Assembly (NCBI GenBank): GCA_964462125.1
Contig: CAYWXT010000017.1
Location: 1 to 38,298, forward strand
Source of the DNA: JAWLFY01 sp964462125
GTDB lineage: Bacteria > Planctomycetota > Planctomycetia > Pirellulales > Pirellulaceae
Direction of reading: 5' to 3'
DNA: 38,298 nt
The notes beneath the pieces are model-generated. The model worked only from the letters and a program-made list of their open reading frames with translations, was not told the DNA's origin and ran no database searches. Positions within the stretch are counted from its first letter, which is position 1. The number at the start of each line of letters is the position of its first letter. A program made the translations under genes and the position numbers. This document shows positions 1-7,992 of this stretch, in pieces.

Positions 1-155
1 ATGCTGGTCAGCCGAACTCAGGCATTTTAGCGGACCGGAGTTCGAGTTAATTCCGGAAGTCGCGGGATATCTCGTCGAGTCTTGCGCGTAGCCGACCGGG
101 CTGAGAGCGTTGCCGCTTAAAAATAACCTGTCGCACCAGTTGTTCTCCGTCACCA

Positions 156-503
156 TCAAAAAAGTTCGTACAACGAGTCTCTGCCGAGGTGCTGTACCAG
201 CATTTGAGCGAGCGGCTCAATCGGCGCTGGCCCATCGATTCGAATCCAGTCGTCGATCGAGCCACGGTGACAGTATCGCTCCGCTGTGAAAATCCGCTGA
301 TCGACTTTCGATAATGTAAATCGCATCTCTGCATTGTATCCGGTGTGACGTGCCGTCCACTCAAGCGCCTTCGGCGGTAGCGTATCGAAAATCTTCTCCA
401 TTGCCGCCGCGGCGTCCTCCGGATCGCGGTCGGGCGTGTAGATCACAACAGTTTCAGCCCGACGATGCCACATACGATCAGCAAAAGGAAGAATACTCTC
501 CAC
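156..503 (-). CDS. Small hypothetical protein, possibly frame-broken at its N terminus
   Basis: A 115-codon reverse-strand frame opens with GTG at 503; an ATG ten codons in (473) is an alternative start. I do not recognise the family. The composition is protein-like (acidic/basic mix, PDRDPEDAAAAMEK, ending GRDSLYELF) and no other frame here looks better. In the neighbouring reverse frame, GTG at 505 opens a very hydrophobic run (VWRVFFLLLIVCGIVG) that looks like a signal or membrane anchor and stops at TGA after LKLL, just where this frame becomes protein-like. The intact gene may therefore have been anchor plus this domain, joined by one base shift. It is divergent from the oxidoreductase at 671. 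There is no clear Shine-Dalgarno sequence. It could also be a chance frame. Confidence 0.4.
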   Translation of the reverse strand: MESILPFADRMWHRRAETVVIYTPDRDPEDAAAAMEKIFDTLPPKALEWTARHTGYNAEMRFTLSKVDQRIFTAERYCHRGSIDDWIRIDGPAPIEPLAQMLVQHLGRDSLYELF

Positions 504-653
504 ACACTTGTGATATAGTAACAGTCAACTCTCGGCGAAGACGAGAATGAGCAGCTCCTTGCCGAATGCCCCTCCATCGGCCGCCCGGCAGGCCCGCGGG
601 TCGTCCATTCCCAGGCCTCGCCTTGTCGGTGAGGTCGATGCCTCGATTCACTC

Positions 654-660
654 CAGAAGG
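654..660 (+). promoter_or_regulatory. Ribosome binding site deciding the start at 671
   Basis: AGAAGGA lies ten bases before the ATG at 671. The same frame is open further upstream to an ATG at 566, but that extension is a Pro/Arg-rich non-protein-like stretch and would bury the Tat signal, so 671 is the preferred start. Confidence 0.6.
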
Positions 661-670
661 ATTTCACGCA

Positions 671-2041
671 ATGTCCAGTACTCGTCAAATCGCCCGCCGT
701 CGATTTCTGCAGAGGGTTACCGCCGCCGGTGCCGCTGGCGTCGCGTTCCCGTCGGCCACCCGCGCCCTCGGCTTTCAGTCGGCGAACGATCGCCCTGTCT
801 TCGCGTCGATTGGCCTTCGCAATCAAGGTTGGAGCATCACTTCGAAGACGTTCCCGTTCGCTGACTTCGCGGCCTTGGCCGATGTCGATGCGAAGGTGCT
901 AGCCGACAACGTCGCGAAGACGCAGCAGAAGCAAGGCAAGAAACCGGACGCCTATAAGGACTATCGCAAGATTCTCCAGCGCGACGACATCGACGCGGTG
1001 ATGATCGCCACGCCCGATCACTGGCACACGAAGATTGCCGTCGAGGCGATGCACGCCGGCAAGGACGTCTACTGTGAGAAACCGCTCACGCTGACGATCG
1101 ACGAAGGGAAGCTGATCGAGAAGGTTGTCCGAGAGACCGGCCGCGTGTTTCAGGTCGGTACGATGCAGCGTACTGAAAGCGACCAACGCTTCCTGCAGGC
1201 AATCGCCCTGGTCAAAGACGGACGAATCGGCACCGTGAAGAAGGTTACCTGCGGCATCAACGGAGTGCCCCCTTCGCCGCAAATTCCGGTAGCGCCGGTA
1301 CCTGAAGGACTCGATTGGGACTTCTGGCTCGGTCCGGCCCCCGACGCGGACTATCGAGCGCTCCCCGAGCTCCGCAAAGGATACGGCGGCGGCGTTCCGC
1401 TCTACAGCAACTGCCACTACTCGTTCCGCGAATGGCACGAATACGCAGGGGGCAAACTTACCGACTGGGGTGCCCATCACGTCGACATTGCCTGCTGGGC
1501 GTTGGGAGCCACCGACACCGGCCCCAGCAAGGTGACTCCGCTGGAATACACCCTGGCCTGCGAGTACGAAGATGGATACCCGGTCGTGCGAGATCGCTAC
1601 AACGTCGCCACCGAGTTCACGATCCGTGTAGACATGCCCCACGGCGTGGAAATGATCATCACCAGCAAAGGGGACAACGGAATTCTCTTCGAGGGCACCA
1701 AGGGCCGGTTCTTCGTCAACCGCGGGAAGATCGTCGGAAAGCCGGTCGAAGACCTTCAGGACAACCCGCTTCCCGAAGGCGCCGTCGAAGAGGTTTACGG
1801 TGGACCAGTCCCCCAGAACCACAGCGTCAATTTCATTGAGGCCATGCAATCGCGGGAGCAGCCGATCTCGGACGTCTGGTCGCACAACCGCATGCTCGAA
1901 ATCTGCCACCTCTCGAACATCGCCATGCGTCTGGGCCGAGAACTTCAGTGGGACCCAGCCAATCGAGAAATCACCGGCGACCCCGAAGCCAAGACCTTCC
2001 TTGCGCGAGAATACCGCAAGGGATACGAGATCGAGGCGTAG
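671..2041 (+). CDS. Tat-exported Gfo/Idh/MocA family oxidoreductase
   Basis: This is a 456-residue NAD(P)-dependent oxidoreductase of the Gfo/Idh/MocA family, which typically oxidises or reduces sugars and sugar derivatives. The N terminus is a twin-arginine signal (ARRRFLQRVTAAGAAGVAF, about residues 7-25), so the protein is probably folded with its cofactor in the cytoplasm and then exported. An N-terminal Rossmann domain is followed by the family signature DVYCEKPLT at about residues 133-141, whose Lys is the usual catalytic residue. The C-terminal alpha/beta domain carries DWGAHHVDIACWALG, a conserved substrate-side segment. Secreted paralogues of this type are abundant in planctomycetes. 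It is a single forward gene, diverging from the gene at 503 and followed by a hairpin at 2069-2091. The substrate cannot be read from the sequence. Confidence 0.93.
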   Translation: MSSTRQIARRRFLQRVTAAGAAGVAFPSATRALGFQSANDRPVFASIGLRNQGWSITSKTFPFADFAALADVDAKVLADNVAKTQQKQGKKPDAYKDYRKILQRDDIDAVMIATPDHWHTKIAVEAMHAGKDVYCEKPLTLTIDEGKLIEKVVRETGRVFQVGTMQRTESDQRFLQAIALVKDGRIGTVKKVTCGINGVPPSPQIPVAPVPEGLDWDFWLGPAPDADYRALPELRKGYGGGVPLYSNCHYSFREWHEYAGGKLTDWGAHHVDIACWALGATDTGPSKVTPLEYTLACEYEDGYPVVRDRYNVATEFTIRVDMPHGVEMIITSKGDNGILFEGTKGRFFVNRGKIVGKPVEDLQDNPLPEGAVEEVYGGPVPQNHSVNFIEAMQSREQPISDVWSHNRMLEICHLSNIAMRLGRELQWDPANREITGDPEAKTFLAREYRKGYEIEA

Positions 2042-2054
2042 AGTTCGGAACGAT

Positions 2055-2102
2055 TGGGCTACGCCCATTTCCGGTTTCTGCGAGACCGGAACGATAGATT
2101 TT
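2055..2102 (+). terminator. Probable intrinsic terminator after the oxidoreductase
   Basis: A 10-bp stem (TTCCGGTTTC / GAGACCGGAA, one G-T pair) with a 3-base loop spans 2069-2091. It is preceded by a small TGGGC/GCCCA hairpin (2055-2067) and followed at 2097 by a short T run. It begins 14-28 bases after the TAG at 2039-2041. The T tract is weak, so termination is inferred from stem strength and position. Confidence 0.5.
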
Positions 2103-2166
2103 GCCACAATCAGGGGAGACTTCGTCCGGCGCCATGCCGGCAATCGTCCTTCCCGGAGCCAAAACG

Positions 2167-2622
2167 ATGGGTACCGTTGACCAACGCCTACAGGTTCTCG
2201 AACGCGAGCTCTCTCGGTCTCGGCGACTGAACCGAACTCTTGTCATCGTTGTTGCGGGAATACTCTGCATCGCTGGGGCACAACGGTGACTCCTTCGTCA
2301 ACATGAAACACCCGGATCACGACCGGTCGCTGCAAATCTCCACGCGCCCGAGCGATCACCAGGGTCCGGTCATGGCCTTCTCTTCACCCGCGAACGACGA
2401 TGGTACCGGAGGGGTATTGCCCAGGCTGCAAATGCGTTTAAGTAAAAATCGTCAACCGTGGATTCGAATGGCCGGAAATGATGGGCATGCGGTATTCGCA
2501 GCACCGCAGGGAGATCCGAGGGAGTGATCTATGGCCTCGCCCGCCAAGTGGAAGAACTCCGCCACGAAATGCTGCGGATGCGGGAGGAATTGAATGAGAT
2601 CCGGGAACGGGACAGGCAATAG
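2167..2622 (+). pseudogene. Decayed coiled-coil/membrane protein gene with two frame breaks
   Basis: ATG at 2167 is preceded by GGAG eight bases upstream. It starts a 40-codon frame with a coiled-coil segment (VDQRLQVLERELSRSRR) and one membrane segment (TLVIVVAGILCIAGA), stopping at 2289. The next frame is protein-like from about 2240 to 2527 (LQMRLSKNRQPWIRMAGNDG, then HAVFAAPQGDP). From 2524 the original frame resumes as a Glu/Arg coiled coil (ARQVEELRHEMLRMREEL) and ends at TAG 2620-2622. Together they resemble the common planctomycete layout of N-terminal coiled coil, one membrane helix, a short extracytoplasmic domain and a second coiled coil, about 150 residues. Two compensating one-base shifts (about 2231-2289 and about 2482-2527) are needed to read through. 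This could be a true pseudogene, sequencing errors, or less likely three small overlapping ORFs. Confidence 0.5.
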
Positions 2623-2673
2623 GATGGTTGCCGGGGAACTGGCGAGTGTACGAATCATTGTCCCATACCGCAG

Positions 2674-2862
2674 TCACTGGGTAGGCTTCGTTACTGATTC
2701 GATGCCAAACCACAGTCGCAGCCCGTCGCGACAGCCCCAGACGGGCCGCTCCGGTGGGATTCCATGGCCCGGCCAAACGAAATCTCGGTTTTCAATGGCG
2801 AATGCCAGGCGGGTCGCCACGAGCAGCAGCAGAATCACGAGGCCGATGCGGGAGATTCTCAC
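2674..2862 (-). CDS. Short putative secreted peptide or truncated gene
   Basis: A 62-codon frame starts with GTG at 2862, 21 bases after the stop of the oxidoreductase at 2884, so it is probably co-transcribed. Residues 1-23 look like a signal peptide (MRISRIGLVILLLLVATRLAFA); the mature part is about 40 residues (PGHGIPPERPVWGCRDGLRLW) with no recognised fold. AGAAGAG abuts the GTG, closer than usual. The abrupt end after a convincing signal peptide suggests a truncated secreted protein. The opposite strand here has no convincing gene. Confidence 0.4.
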   Translation of the reverse strand: MRISRIGLVILLLLVATRLAFAIENRDFVWPGHGIPPERPVWGCRDGLRLWFGIESVTKPTQ

Positions 2863-2883
2863 CTCTTCTGGCTGCGGGCTCGC

Positions 2884-4023
2884 TCAGACCCCGAGCGTCT
2901 TATGTGCCAGCCGATCGGCGGTGCAGGCGGTTGCCAAGCTTTCTCGGCCATTCACCTCGGTAACGCGGCGTGCATGACCGCGGTCCCGTAACCAGGCGAC
3001 CTGGTCGCTGAGCATCGCTCGCATCAGATCGCCGTACCGTTGCTGTTTGTTCCGTTCATGGCCACCGCTCAGTTCAATCTTCTGGTAAACATCATAAACA
3101 TTGTCCCGTCCCTGACAACGCCGTTCGCCCGAGGAATAGACGTCCGAGATCTCCAATTGCAACCTCGGAAAGAGATCGTAAAGCTCACGCGTTTGGCTTT
3201 CATCGACCAGTGCCTGGATGCGGAACCAAGAGGGGATCCAGTCGTGCAGCAGAAGATCACCTCGCTCAAAAATCAGTCGCAACTCCTGCCGTTCGAACCG
3301 TCCGGGCTGATGAAAGCCATGCGCGAAATTGAAGAGGATTTCGGGTTGATAACGCACCGTGCACTGCGCGTGTTCTTCGATGCTACTTCCCGGTCGCCGG
3401 CCAACCTGTGCCGCCACCACATCACCAGAACCCAGCCAGCTCGACAGCATATCAAAAAAGTGGACTCCGTGTTCGACGAAGATCCCGCCGCTCTTGCTGC
3501 GGTCCCAGAACCAGTGCTGCGGCGGAATCCCCTCGTCGCACGCGCAATTCTCGAAGTACCCGTGGACGACGGCTCCTAACACTTGTGACTTGATCAACTC
3601 CCCGACCGCTTGGACCAGCGGGTTGTACGGCTGCATCAGGTTTGCGACCAGCAAACGATCGTACCGCCGAGCGGTAGCGAGCATTTCATCCGCTTGCTCC
3701 TCATTCATCGCCAGCGGCTTTTCGCAGATGACATGCTTGCCGGCCTCCAGCGCGAGCATGGTCTGTTCATGGTGCAGGAATGGAGGAGTCGCGATGTAAA
3801 CAAGATCCACGTCGTCGCGGCGTACCATCTCCGCAGCGTGATCGACCGTTTCCATTCCGAACAGCTTGGCCGCCGAGATCGCCGCCTCGCTGTGGGCTTC
3901 CGCCATCGCCGTCAGCCGAACACCAGGAACCGATTCAAAGTGTTGGAGTGCGAACCTGGCAAACCCGCCACAACCGACCGCTCCCAATCGGATTGGCTCG
4001 TCGACTGGTTTCGATTGGCTCAC
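2884..4023 (-). CDS. Gfo/Idh/MocA family oxidoreductase (cytosolic)
   Basis: This 379-residue protein has no signal peptide. The N-terminal Rossmann fold shows the dinucleotide-binding glycine cluster (GAVGCGGFARF, about residues 14-24). The family signature HVICEKPLAM, at about residues 92-101, contains the catalytic Lys. The C-terminal domain includes GGIFVEHGVHFFDML, equivalent to the conserved substrate-binding His region. The likely role is NAD(P)-dependent oxidation or epimerisation of a sugar or sugar acid. The start is GTG at 4023. It follows the long GH130 gene by 83 bases and precedes the short ORF at 2862 by 21, placing it at the distal end of the mannoside-type operon. It is only distantly similar to the exported oxidoreductase at 671, so the two are not a recent duplication. 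Confidence 0.9.
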   Translation of the reverse strand: MSQSKPVDEPIRLGAVGCGGFARFALQHFESVPGVRLTAMAEAHSEAAISAAKLFGMETVDHAAEMVRRDDVDLVYIATPPFLHHEQTMLALEAGKHVICEKPLAMNEEQADEMLATARRYDRLLVANLMQPYNPLVQAVGELIKSQVLGAVVHGYFENCACDEGIPPQHWFWDRSKSGGIFVEHGVHFFDMLSSWLGSGDVVAAQVGRRPGSSIEEHAQCTVRYQPEILFNFAHGFHQPGRFERQELRLIFERGDLLLHDWIPSWFRIQALVDESQTRELYDLFPRLQLEISDVYSSGERRCQGRDNVYDVYQKIELSGGHERNKQQRYGDLMRAMLSDQVAWLRDRGHARRVTEVNGRESLATACTADRLAHKTLGV

Positions 4024-4106
4024 GCGTCATCTCGCCTGATGCATAGGTTTGGAAAATAGGCTTCCGAGGCCCTCAAACGAGTCCGTCCTATCCAGCGATG
4101 GCGATC

Positions 4107-5552
4107 CTAGCGCATCGCGTCCAAAATATTGTCCAAAGGTACCACAGCGAACGTCGAGGCGTAGTCAGACATGGCATAGGGAATCACCAAAAGCCCGTTA
4201 TGGACCAACCCACCGCAACTGTAGACGACGTTTGGCACGTACCCTTCTCGCTCATTCTCGTCTGGGGCGATCAGCGGTTCGTCCAGTCGCCCAATTACCC
4301 GTGAAGGATCCTCTAAATCGAGCAAAATCGCTCCGATCGAGTATTTTCGCATCGGGCCCACACCGTGCGTTAGCACAAGCCAACCCCCTGGGGTCTCAAT
4401 CGGTGATCCGCAATTCCCGAGCTGGACGAACTCCCACGGAAAACTTGGTTTCAGCAATAACCGCTTCGTGTACCAGAAATGGCGCATCTCCGAGTACATG
4501 AGAAACAGGTGCTCGCCATCCTGGCGCGAGATCATCGCATATTTGCCGTTGATCTTCCGTGGAAACAACGCCATCCCCTTGTTCTTGACTTCTGGGCCGT
4601 TCAAAGTTGAGATCGAAAACCGCAAAAAATCGGTCGTCTCGACCATCTGGGGAAAGGTAACGCTGCCGTCATAGGCAGTATAGGTAGCGTAATACCAGGT
4701 AGTCCCGTCATCTTCGTCGAACTGAACAAAGCGCGCGTCCTCCACACCGTTGGTCTCCGTCGGTGAAAACGGGAAGATCACCCGTTCGGAAATGCTCGAA
4801 TCGGCCTTGTAGCGGACCGTGTAATTGGCCTTCGCCAGTTCAATCACCGCGTGGCCTTGTGGTTCCCACTCGGCTTGTCGGAAACGATCCTGGTGCAAAA
4901 CGTTGCTGACAGCTTGTTCGAGTTCTTCAAGCGTAAACTCGTTCTCTAAATCCTCGAAAACCTGTTGCGTGAAATGGTCGCCAATCCCCAGTTCGAAAAG
5001 TTTTCGCTGGAAAAGCGCCTTCTCATACTCCACATTGGCAACCACATCCGGGGCGGTGACAAAGCGAGTTGGTGGCGCCAGCGCGATGGATCCCTCGGCA
5101 TCAATAACACCGGACCGGAAGCAAAGCGACGAAATGTGTCCCTCGCCGGTGGCGCGAAGGCTAATGATAAAGCGTTTTGAACCATCGGGCAGACCGCTTT
5201 GGTCAGGATGCCAAACCATCGAGGGATTGAACAACGCGGCCGACTCCAATGCGTACTCCTGGATGAAGTAGGATCCGATCAGGAGCTGCCGGTTCGGGCT
5301 GACCGGATGATCAGTTAGTAGAAACTGCCGTACGGATTCGAATCGCTTGAGCATGAACTCCTGAAGCCGCTGGTGACGCCCGTGAAACTCCGCGAGCACG
5401 AGCCCCAGTATCCTGTCCACCTCGGCGTCTGACAAATGCATCACTCGAGCAATGATTCGTGTAACCCTTTGTTCGTCATGAAGTTCGAAAGGACGAAACA
5501 ACACCCGAGATTTATCAGGTTTGAGTACGACACCCGTCCGCCGAAGTTTCAA
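4107..5552 (-). CDS. Glycoside hydrolase family 130 protein, long form
   Basis: This 481-residue protein belongs to the GH130 five-bladed propeller family, whose characterised members are beta-mannoside phosphorylases (mannosyl-glucose, beta-1,2- or 1,4-mannooligosaccharides) or beta-1,2-mannosidases. About 200 N-terminal residues, partly helical, precede the propeller and include the FNPSMVWHPDQSGLPDGS stretch seen in long GH130s. The active-site signature appears as NGVEDARFVQF at about residues 269-279, with Ala where the shorter paralogue has Pro. Further blade motifs are FPRKINGKYAMISRQDGEHL and GNCGSPIETPGGWLVLTHGV. The start is TTG at 5552 behind AAAGGA (5560-5565). No signal peptide is seen, so it is probably cytosolic. 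It lies 73 bases after the glycosyltransferase gene. Phosphorylase versus hydrolase activity cannot be decided here. Confidence 0.85.
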   Translation of the reverse strand: MKLRRTGVVLKPDKSRVLFRPFELHDEQRVTRIIARVMHLSDAEVDRILGLVLAEFHGRHQRLQEFMLKRFESVRQFLLTDHPVSPNRQLLIGSYFIQEYALESAALFNPSMVWHPDQSGLPDGSKRFIISLRATGEGHISSLCFRSGVIDAEGSIALAPPTRFVTAPDVVANVEYEKALFQRKLFELGIGDHFTQQVFEDLENEFTLEELEQAVSNVLHQDRFRQAEWEPQGHAVIELAKANYTVRYKADSSISERVIFPFSPTETNGVEDARFVQFDEDDGTTWYYATYTAYDGSVTFPQMVETTDFLRFSISTLNGPEVKNKGMALFPRKINGKYAMISRQDGEHLFLMYSEMRHFWYTKRLLLKPSFPWEFVQLGNCGSPIETPGGWLVLTHGVGPMRKYSIGAILLDLEDPSRVIGRLDEPLIAPDENEREGYVPNVVYSCGGLVHNGLLVIPYAMSDYASTFAVVPLDNILDAMR

Positions 5553-5559
5553 TGTTCAG

Positions 5560-5565
5560 TCCTTT
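5560..5565 (-). promoter_or_regulatory. Ribosome binding site for a TTG start
   Basis: On the reverse strand AAAGGA lies seven bases before TTG at 5552. No in-frame ATG or GTG lies nearby with a comparable site, so the rare start is chosen on this basis. Confidence 0.5.
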
Positions 5566-5625
5566 ATGCGCCTGAAAACGTTCGAAATAAATTGCTCGAA
5601 GACACCTTCGTCACAACGGTCCCAC

Positions 5626-7932
5626 CTATGCGCCCGATGCCTCGCGGGCAACCGTCATCGATTTCGCGTCCGACCCCATCGATGTCAACGCCGATTCCAG
5701 GAGGCGCATTTCTGCGAGCGAAAGGAAAAACGCCAACGTTGATTCGGCTCCCTGATTCTCGCTGACGCGATCCTCATGAAGACCGTCGCGGCAGCCGCCT
5801 GTGGTCCAATCGTAGAGTGCCTGCCCGAGATCGTTGCCACCGGAGAACCAGTCGAATGCTAATTTCGCTTCGTCAAGCCACGAGGGATCGTGCGTGCAGT
5901 AAAACGCTTCCACGCACGCGGAAACCGTCGAACACGCCTCGATCGGTTGTTGATCATAAATGGCAGGCTGCTGACCACGCGTGAAAAATCCATCGTTGCC
6001 GATAGGTCGAAAACACCCGCTTGGAGAACGTTGCACACCGCACAGCCAGCGAAGCGAACGCAGACCGCACTGCAGCATCTCGTCGTTACCCATCCACCGG
6101 CCGCTCAAAATCAGTGCGTGAGGCAGTCTTGCATTGCAGTAAGTCACCACGTCTTCAAACCAGTGCCACTCCTCGCTCGCGGATTGTCGATACAGATCCA
6201 GCAACCGCATGGACAGCGTTTCGCGAATCTGCCCTGCCACGCGATCGCCGCTGAGGCGGCCCAGGTACTCATGAATGCCAAACAGTGCGAAGGCCCACGC
6301 ACGGGGCGATGTTGTTGGTAGCATCGCTTCCAGCACGCGCCCGAGCATCTGCGCTGCCCAGATCTGCAAGGTGCGATTCTGGGAGCGGCCCACGCACGTC
6401 CCCAACGCCCAAACCGCCCGGCCCACGCAATCATCGGAACCCTCGTCGTCGACCCAGCGCCGATCAAAACGCAGAAAATTCCGAAAACGCCTCGTTTGAG
6501 GATCGAATGCGTAATTCAGAAAGCCGGCATACGCATCGGCAGCGGAACGCAAGTCATTCTTTCCCAGTTCTTCCAGCAACACGCTCAAGACCAGACCGCG
6601 AGCATTGTCATCGGTGCAGTAACCGTCCTCGAAATTCGGAATCGCGTATTTCGCGTGTTGGAACATCCCGGTGGAGTTCGTTAACCGAAGCAAGTGGTCG
6701 AACTTCCAGCGTGGCAGGGCAGGCCGTTCCTCGTCGAGGGTCCGCAAACGTTGCGTGCGGCGCGCGGTGGTCACGACCGCATGCCGAGCATCCTGGAATG
6801 ATCCCATGAACGAATGAGCGACATTACCCCAGGTCATCTCCCGCCCCAGCAGGTACGCGCGCTTTCGCATCGCGTGCCGACGCGTATCATCTCGCAGCAA
6901 GCCAGCGACCTCCCGAGCGATCGCCCCGCTGTCCGCGAAAGGAACGAGGACACCACGTCCGTCGGCCAGCAATTCCTCCGCATGCCAGTACGGCGTGGAG
7001 ACCACCGCCTTGCCGCAGCCGAAACAATAGGCCAACGTACCCGATGTGACTTGCGCCGGATTCAAGTACGGTGTGATGTAAATGTCGGTGGCCCCGATGA
7101 ACTCTGTCAGTTCGCGCAGCTCGACAAATCGATTGTAGAACGTTACGTTCTTTTCAATGCCAAGCTCTTGCGTCATCCGCTCCAGGTCAATGCGATAGGC
7201 TTCGCCCTGTTCGTGAAGTAGGTGAGGATGGGTGGCGCCGAGAACGATGTAGACGGTGTCGGGAAATTCCTTCAAAATCTCTGGCAACGCTCGCAAGACA
7301 TATTCAATGCCCTTGTTGGGCGACAGTAGACCGAACGATAGCAACACGTGTTTGCCTTCGACGCCAAACTGATCCTTGTAGAAATTCGGATCGACCGCCG
7401 GCATGTCGGGAATGCCATGAGGGATCAAATCGATCTTGTTCTCGGGCACGCAGTAGACTTCTTGGAGAATCGATTTGCCGCGCTGGGACATCACGATCAG
7501 GCGTGACGATAGTTGTATTAGCCGCTCGAGAACTTGCCTTTGATCTTCATTCGGTTCCCGGATGACGGTGTGCAGCGTGGTGACGACAGGCACTTCCAGG
7601 TCGCGGAGAAGCGCCAGGATATGGCTTCCTGCGGGCCCGCCGAAGATCCCGAATTCATGTTGCAAGCAGACGACATCGACGTTGCTGAAGTTGATGAAAT
7701 CTGCTGCTCGTCGGTAGCCAGCTAATTCCTGTTCCGCGATCTCGAAGCGGACCTCGGAGCTGTAGCGATACCCCTCCGCAACGTCATTCACTGGTACCAC
7801 AATGCATTCGACTTGGGGGTACTGCGAGGCGACCGCGTGACGCAAGTCGTGGGTGTAGGTCGCTATCCCGCACTTGCGGGGCAAGTAGTCACCAATGAAT
7901 GCGATTTTGCGGATCGTGGTGTTGTTCGGCAC
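5626..7932 (-). CDS. GT4-family glycosyltransferase fused to a C-terminal helical (glycosidase-like) domain
   Basis: This is a 768-residue two-part protein. Residues 1 to about 400 are a GT-B glycosyltransferase of the GT4 type. The N-terminal half has PRKCGIATYTHDL and LQHEFGIFGGPAG; the nucleotide-sugar side has IPHGIPD, SFGLLSPNKGIEYVLRALPE, and SGTLAYCFGCGKAVVSTPYW followed by AEELLADGRG, the donor-binding loop. The sugar-nucleotide donor is unknown. Residues about 430-750 are helix-rich with repeated Trp/Asp clusters (FEDGYCTDDNARGL, WHWFEDVVTYCNARLPHAL), like an (alpha/alpha)-barrel of glycosidases or phosphorylases; a catalytic role is unproven. The start is GTG at 7932 with AAAGGAG upstream (7942-7948). 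It sits between two GH130 genes with 60- and 73-base gaps, so it very probably shares their pathway. Confidence 0.88.
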   Translation of the reverse strand: MPNNTTIRKIAFIGDYLPRKCGIATYTHDLRHAVASQYPQVECIVVPVNDVAEGYRYSSEVRFEIAEQELAGYRRAADFINFSNVDVVCLQHEFGIFGGPAGSHILALLRDLEVPVVTTLHTVIREPNEDQRQVLERLIQLSSRLIVMSQRGKSILQEVYCVPENKIDLIPHGIPDMPAVDPNFYKDQFGVEGKHVLLSFGLLSPNKGIEYVLRALPEILKEFPDTVYIVLGATHPHLLHEQGEAYRIDLERMTQELGIEKNVTFYNRFVELRELTEFIGATDIYITPYLNPAQVTSGTLAYCFGCGKAVVSTPYWHAEELLADGRGVLVPFADSGAIAREVAGLLRDDTRRHAMRKRAYLLGREMTWGNVAHSFMGSFQDARHAVVTTARRTQRLRTLDEERPALPRWKFDHLLRLTNSTGMFQHAKYAIPNFEDGYCTDDNARGLVLSVLLEELGKNDLRSAADAYAGFLNYAFDPQTRRFRNFLRFDRRWVDDEGSDDCVGRAVWALGTCVGRSQNRTLQIWAAQMLGRVLEAMLPTTSPRAWAFALFGIHEYLGRLSGDRVAGQIRETLSMRLLDLYRQSASEEWHWFEDVVTYCNARLPHALILSGRWMGNDEMLQCGLRSLRWLCGVQRSPSGCFRPIGNDGFFTRGQQPAIYDQQPIEACSTVSACVEAFYCTHDPSWLDEAKLAFDWFSGGNDLGQALYDWTTGGCRDGLHEDRVSENQGAESTLAFFLSLAEMRLLESALTSMGSDAKSMTVAREASGA

Positions 7933-7941
7933 TGACTGTGT

Positions 7942-7948
7942 CTCCTTT
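7942..7948 (-). promoter_or_regulatory. Strong ribosome binding site for a GTG start
   Basis: On the reverse strand AAAGGAG lies nine bases before the GTG at 7932. It is a near-perfect anti-Shine-Dalgarno match and fixes the start of the glycosyltransferase. Confidence 0.65.
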
Positions 7949-7992
7949 GGTGGCGTCCGCGAAAGGGGCGCGACTCGGCGCTCGGCTACTCT

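Noticed and set aside
899..2143. Long reverse-strand frame (414 codons) opposite the exported oxidoreductase
   Set aside because: It is antisense to a gene with clear family motifs and a Tat signal; its own translation has no recognisable motif and low-complexity Val/Gly/Asp runs typical of a mirror frame.
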